Assembly (NCBI GenBank): GCA_035399865.1 | Contig: DAOPJW010000003.1 | Coordinates: forward strand, 62,001 to 126,000 | Direction: 5' to 3' | DNA from: UBA1547 sp035399865 | GTDB lineage: Bacteria > Patescibacteriota > Saccharimonadia > Saccharimonadales > Saccharimonadaceae | Length of the DNA stretch: 64,000 bases | Part shown: positions 25,826 to 34,363 of the stretch, piece after piece | Layout: every line of letters starts with the position of its first letter | Numbering within the stretch: position 1 is the first letter of the stretch | Position numbers and translations under genes: made by a program | The notes under the pieces: model-generated | The model's input: the letters and a program-made list of their open reading frames with translations, nothing else | What the model was told of the DNA's origin: nothing | The model's database searches: none

Positions 25826-25854
25826 TTGACTAATCAGACAAATAATACTATAAT
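25826..25854 (+). promoter_or_regulatory. Strong promoter before 25863-26459
   Basis: TTGACT (25826-25831), a 17-nt spacer, TATAAT (25849-25854), and 8 nt to the ATG at 25863. This is one of the clearest leaderless arrangements in the window. Confidence 0.75.
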
Positions 25855-25862
25855 TATAACAA

Positions 25863-26459
25863 ATGACAGGCTATAAAACATCAAGAGTTTTGACGGTGGC
25901 TTTATCTCTTATAATACTTGCGATAGCGATTGCAGCTGTTATATCTTTTGGACGTATTTTTTTCTTTACTAGTAATATGTCCAACTCTGATATTGAAAAA
26001 AGCAAAGATGCTCTTTTAAGTACATCAGCTGATAGGGCAATTGTCATGAAAGTTCGTGGAAAAATTGTTGCCGATGAAGATTTTCGATCTTATCAAATTA
26101 ATATTTCTCCAACTTTACGTACCATGACGACTTATAAAGGTTATCTTGGTGACACCATCGATTATATTAGTCTAAATAATAATATTCCTGCTTATGAACA
26201 ATTTGTTTATGCATTATACAATGCAAATATTCTGAAGATTGTTGAACTAGTAGGCGAGGAACAGAATATCAATGGTGTTTGTGCGAACGGTCGACTTTAT
26301 GAATTTACATTAATAAAAGATGAAAGACCAGTTAAAACGCTATGGACAACAACCTGTTCAAACGTTCAGGGATCTTTGGATTTAAAACCTTCTCAAATTA
26401 GTGACTTATTTGAAAAACAAATTCCAAACTCCGATGACTATATTAAAGATTTGTGGTAA
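25863..26459 (+). CDS. Unrecognised membrane-anchored extracytoplasmic protein
   Basis: A 198-aa protein with one N-terminal hydrophobic helix (residues about 10-37) and a predicted external domain. Two cysteines (in NGVCANGR and TTTCSN) are spaced as a possible disulfide in that domain. I do not recognise the family. It has its own strong leaderless promoter and is followed 11 nt later by mutM, which it may cotranscribe. Confidence 0.55.
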   Translation: MTGYKTSRVLTVALSLIILAIAIAAVISFGRIFFFTSNMSNSDIEKSKDALLSTSADRAIVMKVRGKIVADEDFRSYQINISPTLRTMTTYKGYLGDTIDYISLNNNIPAYEQFVYALYNANILKIVELVGEEQNINGVCANGRLYEFTLIKDERPVKTLWTTTCSNVQGSLDLKPSQISDLFEKQIPNSDDYIKDLW

Positions 26460-26470
26460 TTTAATATCTA

Positions 26471-27373
26471 ATGCCTGAACTTCCTGAAGTAGAAACAGTC
26501 AAACGAGGTCTTCATAAATTAATTATTAGCAAACAGATTAAATCAGTTACTTTTGACAACCAAAAAAGCTTTCCAAATTCCTCATCAGATATTGAGGAGT
26601 TTTTAATAGGTAGTAAAATAACTAACGTTAGACGTCGTGCCAAAGTCTTGATGATTGATTTATCTTCAAAATATACGCTCGTCATTCATCTTAAAATGAC
26701 TGGACAGTTGGTTTTTGTAAACTATTCAAAACCCTCAGTCACAGCAAACTCTGTTCGCTTCGGAGGGGGGCATCCGACGGACAGTTTAGTAGATAATTTG
26801 CCAGATAAATCGACTCGTGTGACCATTACTTTTAAAGACGATTCGCATCTATTCTTTAATGATCAACGTAAATTTGGGTGGATAAGATTAATGCCAACAT
26901 TGGAAGTACCAAATATTGATTTCATGAAACGTGTTGGCCCTGAACCACTCGAAGTGGATTTTACTCCTGAAGAATTCATAGAAAGGTTTAAACGTCGACC
27001 TAATACAACAATAAAATCAGCATTACTCGATCAGTCAGTGATAGCGGGAGTTGGTAATATATATGCCGATGAATCACTATGGGGTGCGAGTATACATCCT
27101 AAACGACTGATGAATAGTCTTACGAGAACAGAATTAAATAAACTCTATAAAGAAGTGCGTTACGTTATGAATTTTTCTATTGAGAAAGGCGGCAGTACGA
27201 ATCGTAATTATGTCAATGCCGAAGGAAAAAAGGGAAGTTATATGGATTTTGCCCGTGTTTTTCGAAGAGAAGGATTAAATTGCCCACGTTGTAATAGTGA
27301 AATTATAAAAATAAAAGTTGCCAGCCGTGGTACACACATATGTCCAAATTGTCAAAAATATCCTAATATCTAG
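26471..27373 (+). CDS. mutM: Formamidopyrimidine-DNA glycosylase (Fpg/MutM)
   Basis: Removes 8-oxoguanine and formamidopyrimidines and nicks the abasic site. The catalytic Pro2 and Glu3 are present in MPELPEVETVKRG. The helix-two-turn-helix motif is AGVGNIYADESL. The C-terminal zinc finger keeps all four cysteines (NCPRCN and CPNCQ), in contrast to other zinc sites lost in this window. At 300 aa it is somewhat longer than usual because of an insertion near residues 85-115 (SVRFGGGHPTDSLVDN). It ends 48 nt before a REP palindrome and precedes the RAYT gene. Confidence 0.94.
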   Translation: MPELPEVETVKRGLHKLIISKQIKSVTFDNQKSFPNSSSDIEEFLIGSKITNVRRRAKVLMIDLSSKYTLVIHLKMTGQLVFVNYSKPSVTANSVRFGGGHPTDSLVDNLPDKSTRVTITFKDDSHLFFNDQRKFGWIRLMPTLEVPNIDFMKRVGPEPLEVDFTPEEFIERFKRRPNTTIKSALLDQSVIAGVGNIYADESLWGASIHPKRLMNSLTRTELNKLYKEVRYVMNFSIEKGGSTNRNYVNAEGKKGSYMDFARVFRREGLNCPRCNSEIIKIKVASRGTHICPNCQKYPNI

Positions 27374-27420
27374 ACAATCCTATTTTTTCAAAAAAATAAA
27401 AAATAACTTAAAATAAACTT

Positions 27421-27439
27421 ATCAGGGTCGGACCCTGAT
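27421..27439. repeat. REP-like palindrome, copy 2 (G centre)
   Basis: Core ATCAGGGTCGGACCCTGAT, with CTT/AAG extending the palindrome to 27418-27442. Left flank ACTTAAAATAAACTT; right flank no longer complementary. It sits between mutM and the RAYT gene. Confidence 0.9.
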
Positions 27440-27509
27440 AAGTAAAAAATAAGCAAAAATTAATGTAATAAAGCTTGTTAAATAATTAATATATGCTTAA
27501 AATAAACAT

Positions 27510-28112
27510 ATGCCAAATAAAAATATCGTAAAAATTTACGATGTTGATAATTATTATCATGTGTATAATCGTGGGGTAGAAAAGCGTCAAATATTTCTTG
27601 ATGATCAAGATTACGCTGTATTTATTAACTTATTAAAAAGACACTTGGATAGTAAACCTTATATAGGTAGCTTAGGTCGGGAATATGCTTGGTTGTCAGG
27701 TCAGGTAGAAGTTGTTGCTTTTTGTTTAATGCCTAACCATTTTCATTTATTGTTATTTCAAAACGAACTGAACGGAGTGACTAGACTAATGCGGGCAATT
27801 TGTTCTTCGTACGTTACATATTTTAATGAAAAATATGGTCGTGTAGGTACGTTGTTTCAGGGTAAATTTAAAGCAAAAAAAGCTAAAAATGATGAATATT
27901 TATTGCATTTGACTAGATATATCCACCGCAATCCGAATAATTTTTTAAATTATGAATGGTCAAGTTTGGATTATTGGCTTAAAAACAAAAATGCCGATTG
28001 GATTTGCCCGAATCGATTAAATGATATGGCGATAGGTGAGTATTTGAAATTTATTGCGGACGATAACGACTATAGGCTGTCAAATGAAAAAATAACTTAC
28101 ATGAAATTTTAG
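27510..28112 (+). CDS. REP-associated tyrosine transposase (RAYT, TnpA-REP, Y1/HUH family)
   Basis: A 200-aa single-strand HUH nuclease of the IS200-like Y1 family. Diagnostic blocks are YYHVYNRGVEKRQIF, VVAFCLMPNHFHLLLF (HFH at 77-79 is the HUH metal motif), KYGRVGTLFQGKFKAKKA, then LTRYIHRNPN, whose Tyr137 is the likely catalytic tyrosine, and YEWSSLDYW. In enterobacteria RAYTs bind and cut REP hairpins and are encoded between them. Here REP-like palindromes lie on both sides (27421; 28227 and 28492), which strongly supports the same pairing. The gene looks intact. What it does for the cell is unknown. Confidence 0.93.
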   Translation: MPNKNIVKIYDVDNYYHVYNRGVEKRQIFLDDQDYAVFINLLKRHLDSKPYIGSLGREYAWLSGQVEVVAFCLMPNHFHLLLFQNELNGVTRLMRAICSSYVTYFNEKYGRVGTLFQGKFKAKKAKNDEYLLHLTRYIHRNPNNFLNYEWSSLDYWLKNKNADWICPNRLNDMAIGEYLKFIADDNDYRLSNEKITYMKF

Positions 28113-28226
28113 AAAACATTGTATTGTTTACAGAACATCTTTAATTTTTAAAAATTAAAATAATGTCAAAATTAAATATCGATATAATGTAATACACTAT
28201 ACTGTAAAAAAGCTTAATTTTAGCTT

Positions 28227-28245
28227 ATCAGGGTCGGACCCTGAT
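28227..28245. repeat. REP-like palindrome, copy 3 (G centre)
   Basis: Core ATCAGGGTCGGACCCTGAT preceded by AGCTT and followed by AAGTA. First of two copies downstream of the RAYT gene. The outer arms have lost complementarity. Confidence 0.9.
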
Positions 28246-28477
28246 AAGTATAATTTAATTTAAAATTAAGATAATTAAGAAATGAACTAAAGATTCGTTA
28301 GTTTTAAAAGTATTTTTCTTAGGTCAAATAAACGTAGAGTAGTGGTATTATTTTTCAATATCACAATATCCTAATTTTTTAATTTGTCTAGGATTATTGA
28401 AAACTTGTGATTATCAGTAAATCCCAAAAAATAAAAAACGCGTAAAAGTTTAAACATTGAACAAAGATTGAAAATAA

Positions 28478-28524
28478 CTTAAAAATAGCTTATCAGGGTC
28501 GGACCCTGATAAGCTATTTTTAAG
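28478..28524. repeat. REP-like palindrome, copy 4, extended 47-nt perfect form (G centre)
   Basis: Core at 28492-28510 within 23-nt arms: left CTTAAAAATAGCTT plus the core half, right the exact complement ending AAGCTATTTTTAAG. Arms are perfectly complementary over 23 bp around a single unpaired G. Confidence 0.88.
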
Positions 28525-28724
28525 GTTTTGGGTTGGGGATATGAAGGTCTTGAATTTAAGATTGAGGATTGAGAATTGAGAATTGAGAGTAGTATTAGGC
28601 GGTTGTAGGATCATAAGATTGTAGAGTTGATAAGTTGGAGCTAGGAGTGAGGCAATTGGATTAGTTTATTAAGCTCTGGGTGGTTATGGTGGATATGGAC
28701 GGAGGGTGGGATATAATGGAGGTG

Positions 28725-29654
28725 ATGATTACTTTATTGACTGGGGAGAATTCGTTTGAAATTGAGCGAGCGATTGTTGAAATTATCGCTTCGTCGCATG
28801 GCGAATTTGATGGTATTGTTGAAAAATTTGACGGTAGTGAGATTTCACTCAATAAGCTACCAGATATTTTGATGGGGATTAGTTTGTTCGCTAATAAACG
28901 CTTGGTAATTATCCGTGGACTTAGCCAAAATAAAAGCATATGGCCGTTATTTGGTAATTGGATAGATAGAATTTTTGATGATATACATTTAGTGTTAGTC
29001 GAATCAAAATTAGATAAACGAACTTCGACATATAAAACTATCGCTAAATTACCGTCAAATAAAGCAGTTGTACGTGAATTTCAAGTTTGGTCGGAACGTG
29101 ATGTATTTCGTGCTGAAAAATGGGTGAGTGAAGAGGCGGCTAGACTTGGTCTAAAAATAGACAGAAAGGCTATCCAGGCGTTAGTAGATCGCATTGGTAT
29201 TAATCAGTGGCAACTGAACAATGCTATAGAAAAATTATTGCTTTATGGCGATAGCTCGGTCGAGGCTGTAAACGAAATTATTGATGCTAATCCTAATGAA
29301 AACGTATTCATGCTATTAGAAACTGCCATAAATGGTGATAGTAAGGGTGTTAAAAGAATGCTTAGAAATCTAAAATTTAGCGATGATCCTTTTCGCTTGT
29401 CAGCACTGTTATTTTCTCAAGGTTTTCAATTAGCAACAGTTGTATTTGCCTCAAAAAATGACAACGTGGCGAAAGATTTTGGTATACACCCTTATGTTTT
29501 GTCGAAACTAACTAAAATTGCCAAAAAAATCAGCAAAAAAGACGTGTCGCAAATAATTCATATCTTCGCCGAAGCCGATGATGCTATGAAAATCTCCAAA
29601 ACCGACCCTTGGACATTAATCGAACGTGCCCTCCAGAAAATCGCGAATATGTAG
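28725..29654 (+). CDS. holA: DNA polymerase III subunit delta
   Basis: Clamp-loader subunit that opens the sliding clamp. MITLLTGENSFEIERAIVEI is a standard HolA N-terminus; the AAA-like domain and the ending DDAMKISKTDPWTLIERALQKIA match the family. I start at ATG 28725, not at an in-frame GTG at 28680. TATAAT lies at 28712-28717 with 7 nt to this ATG, and the extra residues of the longer form do not fit the family. GGAGGTG directly abuts the ATG, too close to act as a Shine-Dalgarno sequence. About 309 aa, normal. Confidence 0.9.
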   Translation: MITLLTGENSFEIERAIVEIIASSHGEFDGIVEKFDGSEISLNKLPDILMGISLFANKRLVIIRGLSQNKSIWPLFGNWIDRIFDDIHLVLVESKLDKRTSTYKTIAKLPSNKAVVREFQVWSERDVFRAEKWVSEEAARLGLKIDRKAIQALVDRIGINQWQLNNAIEKLLLYGDSSVEAVNEIIDANPNENVFMLLETAINGDSKGVKRMLRNLKFSDDPFRLSALLFSQGFQLATVVFASKNDNVAKDFGIHPYVLSKLTKIAKKISKKDVSQIIHIFAEADDAMKISKTDPWTLIERALQKIANM

Positions 29655-29793
29655 ACTCAGTGAAATCTGAGCTATAATGATACTTATGAAGCGATTTTAT
29701 TTGTATAAAAGATAAACCGAGAAAAAACTTCACTTATTCTATAAAGAATAATATGTATAATAATTCAATTACTAGGATAGAAGGAAAACCGAT

Positions 29794-30318
29794 TTGAACT
29801 CATCAATATCAACTATCATCGCATTAGCAATTATAATAATCGTATCTGATTATTATTTTAAAATTCAGAGGGCTAAGAATAAAGTAAAAGAAGAGGATTA
29901 TAAGAAAACTCTAAAATATAATTACAAACGTAAGCAATTCTACATGACAAAATCTGAAAATGATTTTTATCAAAGATTGGTCAGAATTTTTGGCGACAAA
30001 TATTTTATTTTTCCGCAAGTTTGCCTTGCGACAATCTTAGATGAAAAAGTCAACGACCATAAAGACCATTGGGCTGCTCGAAACGTGATTAATCGAAAAT
30101 CGGTGGATTATCTAATTTGTGATAAAACATATATTAATCCATTGGTTGCGATTGAGCTAGATGATTGGAGCCATGATAGAGATAATCGCAAAGAACGCGA
30201 TAGTTTAGTGGAAAAAATTTTTATAAAAGCGAATATGCCACTCGTAAGATATAGAGATGTTCGTCAAATGCAAGACAATGAAATAGTGCAAAAAATCGAA
30301 CAATACATTAATACATGA
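29794..30318 (+). CDS. DUF2726 protein with an N-terminal membrane helix
   Basis: Residues about 3-21 form a membrane anchor (STIIALAIIIIVSDYYF). A DUF2726 domain follows: SENDFYQRLVRIFG, FPQVCLATIL, NRKSVDYLICD, then PLVAIELDDWSHD. The spaced D...E-D residues (SVDYLI and AIELDD) resemble a PD-(D/E)XK nuclease-like core, a relationship often suggested for this domain. The substrate is unknown. The start is TTG at 29794 with AGAAGGAAAACC upstream. The stop overlaps the next gene (ATGA), so the two are coupled. Confidence 0.8.
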   Translation: MNSSISTIIALAIIIIVSDYYFKIQRAKNKVKEEDYKKTLKYNYKRKQFYMTKSENDFYQRLVRIFGDKYFIFPQVCLATILDEKVNDHKDHWAARNVINRKSVDYLICDKTYINPLVAIELDDWSHDRDNRKERDSLVEKIFIKANMPLVRYRDVRQMQDNEIVQKIEQYINT

Positions 30319-30545
30319 AAATCCACATCCACATCAAACCAAACAGTAAAAAAGGTCCTAAGATTGAAGAAAAGGCTGACGAGCTGGTTGTTCATGTCCG
30401 AGAAGTTGCAATGGGCGGACAGGCGAATGAAGCTTTGGTTAAATTGTTATCTAATTACTATGACGTGCCTAAATCGAAGATTAAAATTATTCGTGGTCAT
30501 ACTAGTCGCCACAAGATTGTTGAAATCGAAAATGGTAAAATATAA
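30315..30545 (+). CDS. YggU/UPF0235 (DUF167) family protein
   Basis: A 76-aa protein recognised by MKIHIHIKPNSKK, then VHVREVAMGGQANEALVKLL, KSKIKIIRGHTSRHKIVEI. This compact fold is widespread and uncharacterised. It overlaps the DUF2726 gene by 4 nt and lies 12 nt before the next small gene. Confidence 0.88.
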   Translation: MKIHIHIKPNSKKGPKIEEKADELVVHVREVAMGGQANEALVKLLSNYYDVPKSKIKIIRGHTSRHKIVEIENGKI

Positions 30546-30557
30546 GTAGGAGGACTT

Positions 30558-30791
30558 ATGGACAAAGAACTCAGTGAAAAGCAAAAAGAAAAGAGATATT
30601 TGGCAAAAAGAGGACGCGATTGTTATCCGTCAGGAGGTGGCGATGCGGTCTATGGCTTGGGCTTAATAGGGGCGTTGATTTATTTTATCAGTAACGCCAC
30701 AACTTTTTGGATGGGTGTATTGGGGATTTTAAAAGCTCTCGTCTGGCCAGCCTTTGTGGTTTACGAAGTTTTAAAATTTTTTATTAAATAA
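30558..30791 (+). CDS. Unrecognised small membrane protein, 77 aa
   Basis: A charged N-terminus (MDKELSEKQKEKRYLAKRGRD), a Gly-rich linker and two hydrophobic segments (about 34-50 and 52-72). AGGAGG precedes the ATG. Probably cotranscribed with its neighbours on both sides. No known family. Confidence 0.6.
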   Translation: MDKELSEKQKEKRYLAKRGRDCYPSGGGDAVYGLGLIGALIYFISNATTFWMGVLGILKALVWPAFVVYEVLKFFIK

Positions 30792-30806
30792 AGCGGAGGT
30801 AAAAAT

Positions 30807-31277
30807 ATGAAAAATGAAGAGTGTTGCCCAAGATTCAATCCAGGGCCGTGGAATAATAAAGAATTTGAATGGCATAATAAGAAGTTTGTTAAAACGAGCG
30901 TTAAGACGGCATTTTTTGTTCCCTTGAATTTTGGATCGGTTATGAAAATGGTAGATGCCAAAGTCCGAAAGGCTGGTGCAAATTTTGTCGACAATATAGG
31001 ACTATCGGAGCATACTTCGAAATGGAATATGAATTTGTACTCTGCTGTTGATAGAGAAGTTGAAGGCCTTGAAAATATTACCATTTCTGGTAAATTTTAT
31101 TCCAAAGTTTACGAAGGTGATTTTAAAGAAACTGGTAACTGGGCTAAGGATTTTGAAAAAACTTTGGCTGAAAAGAATATTAAAACAAAAAAGCTGTATA
31201 TGTGGTATACGACCTGTCCAAAGTGTGCTAAAAAATATGGCGAGAACTACACAGTTTTTGTGGGACAAATTGAATAA
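30807..31277 (+). CDS. Conserved uncharacterised protein with CxxC motif
   Basis: A 156-aa protein of a family I remember from several bacteria without known function (some databases say hydrolase without support). Landmarks are CCPRFNPGPWNNKEFEWHNK, VPLNFGSVM, GNWAKDFEK and WYTTCPKCAKKYGENY. The C-terminal Cys-x2-Cys plus the N-terminal Cys-Cys could bind a metal. GCGGAGG precedes the ATG. Confidence 0.65.
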   Translation: MKNEECCPRFNPGPWNNKEFEWHNKKFVKTSVKTAFFVPLNFGSVMKMVDAKVRKAGANFVDNIGLSEHTSKWNMNLYSAVDREVEGLENITISGKFYSKVYEGDFKETGNWAKDFEKTLAEKNIKTKKLYMWYTTCPKCAKKYGENYTVFVGQIE

Positions 31278-31285
31278 AAATACCC

Positions 31286-31298
31286 CGCCTATGAGGCG
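31286..31298. terminator. Small hairpin between convergent 30807-31277 and rpsT
   Basis: CGCCT / AGGCG with a 3-nt loop, flanked outside by AAATA and TATTT. The stem is short, so it is a weak bidirectional terminator candidate. Confidence 0.4.
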
Positions 31299-31322
31299 AG
31301 ATATTTAATTGATAGAACGAAA

Positions 31323-31715
31323 TTATTTTGTAACTTTTTTCGAAACTTTCTTTTTAGCTGGAGCTTTTTTGGTAGCTGTCGGTTTAGCGATGGCAGTTAC
31401 TTTTTTTACTGGTTTTGTGACAGTTTTCTTGACAGTAGTAGGTTTAGCTACAGCCTTTTTAGCCTCTAATTTAACACCGGCGTTTTTTGCAATTTTAGAT
31501 AAATTTGCTTTGCGACGAGATGCGGTGTTCTTTTTGATTAAACCTTTTTTTACAGCAGTGTCGATTTCACTATAGGCAGAACCTAAGTTTTTGGCTGATG
31601 GTTTAGCCAAGAATGCTTTAACAGCATCTTTGATGTCATGTTTGATGCCGACGTTGCGTTCACGTCGTTTAGTAGCTTGTTTAGCGCGCTTGATAGCGGA
31701 CTTGATGATTGGCAT
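31323..31715 (-). CDS. rpsT: 30S ribosomal protein S20 with long basic C-terminal tail
   Basis: S20 binds 16S rRNA early in 30S assembly. The core (MPIIKSAIKRAKQATKRRERN to NLSKIAKNAGVKLE, about 85 residues) is typical, but about 42 extra C-terminal residues form a Lys/Ala/Pro/Thr-rich, histone-H1-like tail (KPTTVKKTVTKPVKK and onwards). Normal S20 has about 85-90 residues. AAGGA lies upstream of the ATG on the minus strand, so this gene is Shine-Dalgarno led. It is monocistronic. Confidence 0.92.
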   Translation of the reverse strand: MPIIKSAIKRAKQATKRRERNVGIKHDIKDAVKAFLAKPSAKNLGSAYSEIDTAVKKGLIKKNTASRRKANLSKIAKNAGVKLEAKKAVAKPTTVKKTVTKPVKKVTAIAKPTATKKAPAKKKVSKKVTK

Positions 31716-31878
31716 TAGTGATTCCTTGTATCTTTAAATTAATAAGTATAGTCAAAGTGAAATTATATAGCAAAAACACCAGATTGTAAAGGGGGAAGGT
31801 AATCTTGACTAAAGTAACCCGTTTATGGTATAGTGACATGGACATTTATCTAAAATAAAAATAGGAAAAACAATTTAA

Positions 31879-33645
31879 ATGAACGAGGCCGACACAAAAA
31901 AGCCAATGCAACAGATTGCTGATAAGATAAAAAAATCGAGCAATATTTTGGTCACGGTAAGCAATAATCCGTCAGTTGATGATCTGTCAGCAGCGTTAGG
32001 CTTAACTATCTTACTTAATAAATTTGATAAGCATGCGACAGCTATTTTTAGCGGTGCGATCCCACCAGCGATTACTTTTTTAGAGCCTGACAAAGTTTTT
32101 GAAAATAATGCCGATAGTTTGCGTGATTTCATCATCGCCCTCGATAAGGAAAAGGCTGACCATCTACGTTATAAAGTAGAAGGTGATGTTGTCAAGATTT
32201 TTATTACGCCTTATCATACCACTATTACTTCAGATGATCTAGAATTCAGCCAAGGTGATTTCAATGTTGATTTAGTATTAGCTTTGGGCGTTTCTAGCCA
32301 AGAAAATTTAGACAATGCTTTATCGGCACACGGTAGAATTTTACACGAAGTTACCGTCGCAACATTATGTGCAGGTGAGCAATCCAGCCATCTTGGTAGT
32401 ATAGACTGGCGTGATGAAACTGCCAGTAGTTTAAGTGAAATGGTTACCGCTTTGAGCGAATTATTGAAAGTCGATAATAAGCCAATTTTAGATAAGCAAA
32501 TCGCATCGGCACTTTTAACAGGAATAGTTGCTTCTACGGATAGATTTAGCAATACTCGTACTACATCACATGTAATGACGATGGCTGCACAATTGATGTC
32601 GGCAGGAGCTGATCAACAGCTGATTGCTGCTAAATTACAAGAATCTCATGAAATTGATTCATTGCCACAAGATGCTCAAACTGATCAACCTGCTGAATTC
32701 CAAGAAAATGTAGAATTACCACCAGTAGTAAATGAAGATGAAACTACTGATGTTATGGGTTCATCTACTTTACCTCCTGAAAATCTAAAAATTGATCATA
32801 GTAATGATACTTCGCCTGTTGACGAAACCCCAGAACCACCGGTCGTTCAATCGCCAGTAGTTGAAGAACTTACCCCAATAGTTGGAACAGCTCCGCAATC
32901 TACTATTCCACCGGAAATGCCTGAGACCAGTTTGATAAATAGTGACAACCGGTTGCCTCAACCCGAGCATATCGGTCCATCAAGTCTATCATCCACAATA
33001 GCACCAGCTTATGCTTATGTACCTGAGCCAGAATCGCCTCCACAACCCGAAGTGGTCGAAGACCAACCAGTGGTTGCCCCTGTGCAAAATTTGAATTTTA
33101 TTCCTCCTGAAGAAGCAGCATTGACGGATATTTCTAGCACCTTGCCATTAGAAAATAAAATTATTCCTGACTATAATACACCTGTACCATTTCCTCAGAT
33201 TGAGCAATTACCGAAAATTGAGAAAGTTGAAGCTCAGGTCCCTGCAGATATTATAGAGCCATCGCTTGGAGGTTCTTTGAATGCGGTTTCAGACGAAGCT
33301 GCAGACAATCTTCGAAAAGAATTAGAGAATGAACAAAACAAGACGATATTAAGTCATGCCTATCTTAGTGATGCCGGTAATGATCATAATTCGGCAATAA
33401 ATGGTGTCGGTCAGGGTGATGAAATGAAAAATGTCGATATATTCGCTGGTGGTCCTTTGGTTAGTTCTGACAATGCTATTAAATTGCCAATGCCTCCGGA
33501 GATTCCGGATTTCTCTTCCCTGCCACCGCCCGTACAAATACCACCTAGTGGAGTCGGGGCACCAGTAACAGCTGAAGAATTAGGTGTTACTCCTAAAATA
33601 GAATTATCAAATGATCCCTCTCGTTTCAAAATTCCTGGCCAGTAG
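31879..33645 (+). CDS. DHH-phosphoesterase-like protein with degenerate active site and long Pro-rich tail
   Basis: Residues 1 to about 260 have the layout of a DHH/NrnA-type phosphoesterase (ILVTVSNNPSVDDLSAALGL near residue 15; a Rossmann-like strand VDLVLALGVSS; ALLTGIVASTDRFS). The catalytic residues are gone: the usual H-x-x-P-D-G-D reads NNPSVDD, and no DHH triplet is present. Residues about 260-588 are Pro/Glu/Val-rich and disordered. No membrane helix. It could be a nucleotide- or RNA-binding scaffold; no function is known. Its promoter side faces rpsT. Confidence 0.6.
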   Translation: MNEADTKKPMQQIADKIKKSSNILVTVSNNPSVDDLSAALGLTILLNKFDKHATAIFSGAIPPAITFLEPDKVFENNADSLRDFIIALDKEKADHLRYKVEGDVVKIFITPYHTTITSDDLEFSQGDFNVDLVLALGVSSQENLDNALSAHGRILHEVTVATLCAGEQSSHLGSIDWRDETASSLSEMVTALSELLKVDNKPILDKQIASALLTGIVASTDRFSNTRTTSHVMTMAAQLMSAGADQQLIAAKLQESHEIDSLPQDAQTDQPAEFQENVELPPVVNEDETTDVMGSSTLPPENLKIDHSNDTSPVDETPEPPVVQSPVVEELTPIVGTAPQSTIPPEMPETSLINSDNRLPQPEHIGPSSLSSTIAPAYAYVPEPESPPQPEVVEDQPVVAPVQNLNFIPPEEAALTDISSTLPLENKIIPDYNTPVPFPQIEQLPKIEKVEAQVPADIIEPSLGGSLNAVSDEAADNLRKELENEQNKTILSHAYLSDAGNDHNSAINGVGQGDEMKNVDIFAGGPLVSSDNAIKLPMPPEIPDFSSLPPPVQIPPSGVGAPVTAEELGVTPKIELSNDPSRFKIPGQ

Positions 33646-33688
33646 TTTTGGACCAACTTCCATTTTCTAAAGTGTTATACTAAACGAA

Positions 33689-34357
33689 ATGAAAGACGGT
33701 ATTTTATTAATCGACAAACCTGCTGATATGACCAGTTTTGGCGTCGTAGCACGCATCAGACGTGTCTTGTCTAGTTCTTCATACAGCCTGGGCAAGAAAG
33801 TAAAAGTTGGACACACGGGGACTCTTGACCCCTTTGCGACTGGTCTGATGATTATTGTTATTGGGAATGAATGTAAAAATGCTGAAAAATATAGCAAACT
33901 CGATAAGATCTATGAAGTGGTGATTAAATTAGGCGAGACTAGTACGACAGGAGACACTGAAGGTGAAATTTCAAAAATATCTGATAAAAAACCTACGCTA
34001 TCTGATATTGAAAGGATTGTAGAAAATTTTGTCGGAGAAATAACTCAACGTCCGCCATTATATAGTGCCATTAAAATTGGTGGTCAGAGAGCATATAAAA
34101 TTGCTCGTGAGGGAAAACAGGTAGAAATGCCAGAACGTCAGGTTAAAATTTATGGTTTAGAAATCTTGAGTTATGAATATCCTGATTTAAAAATTAGAGT
34201 TCATGTTTCGAGCGGTACTTATATTAGAAGTTTGGCCGAAGATATTGGCAAAGCACTTGGCACTGGAGCGTATTGTACTGAATTGCGTCGATTATCGGTG
34301 GGCGAGTGGAATGTTCAAGAATCACAAAAACTTATTGAATTTGGAATTATTGATTAG
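33689..34357 (+). CDS. truB: tRNA pseudouridine-55 synthase TruB
   Basis: Makes pseudouridine 55 in the T loop of tRNAs. Catalytic Asp lies in VGHTGTLDPFATGLMII; other landmarks are GILLIDKPADMTSFGVV, RPPLYSAIKIGGQRAYKIAR and SSGTYIRSLAEDIG. At 222 aa it is a short form lacking a full C-terminal PUA domain. The ATG lies 7 nt after TATACT (33676-33681), with no Shine-Dalgarno sequence: leaderless-type. Confidence 0.94.
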   Translation: MKDGILLIDKPADMTSFGVVARIRRVLSSSSYSLGKKVKVGHTGTLDPFATGLMIIVIGNECKNAEKYSKLDKIYEVVIKLGETSTTGDTEGEISKISDKKPTLSDIERIVENFVGEITQRPPLYSAIKIGGQRAYKIAREGKQVEMPERQVKIYGLEILSYEYPDLKIRVHVSSGTYIRSLAEDIGKALGTGAYCTELRRLSVGEWNVQESQKLIEFGIID

Positions 34358-34363
34358 GTAGTT

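Larger units (their letters stand above)
28113..28724. other. 612-nt intergenic region with two REP copies and low-complexity DNA
   Basis: Between the RAYT gene and holA I see no coding frame. It contains REP copies 3 and 4, very AT-rich DNA from about 28113 to 28490, then from about 28540 a purine-rich, repeat-like stretch (units such as GATTGAG and AATTGAGA). The last part becomes G-rich and leads into the holA promoter. Confidence 0.7.

Noticed and set aside
30684..30790. Small membrane gene 30558-30791 as a toxin with antitoxin partner
   Set aside because: No partner gene of toxin-antitoxin type adjacent; two-helix proteins are common in these genomes.
31309..31575. Open frame on the + strand inside rpsT (hydrophobic translation)
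   Set aside because: It is the antisense image of the Lys/Ala-rich S20 codons; no promoter or ribosome-binding site.
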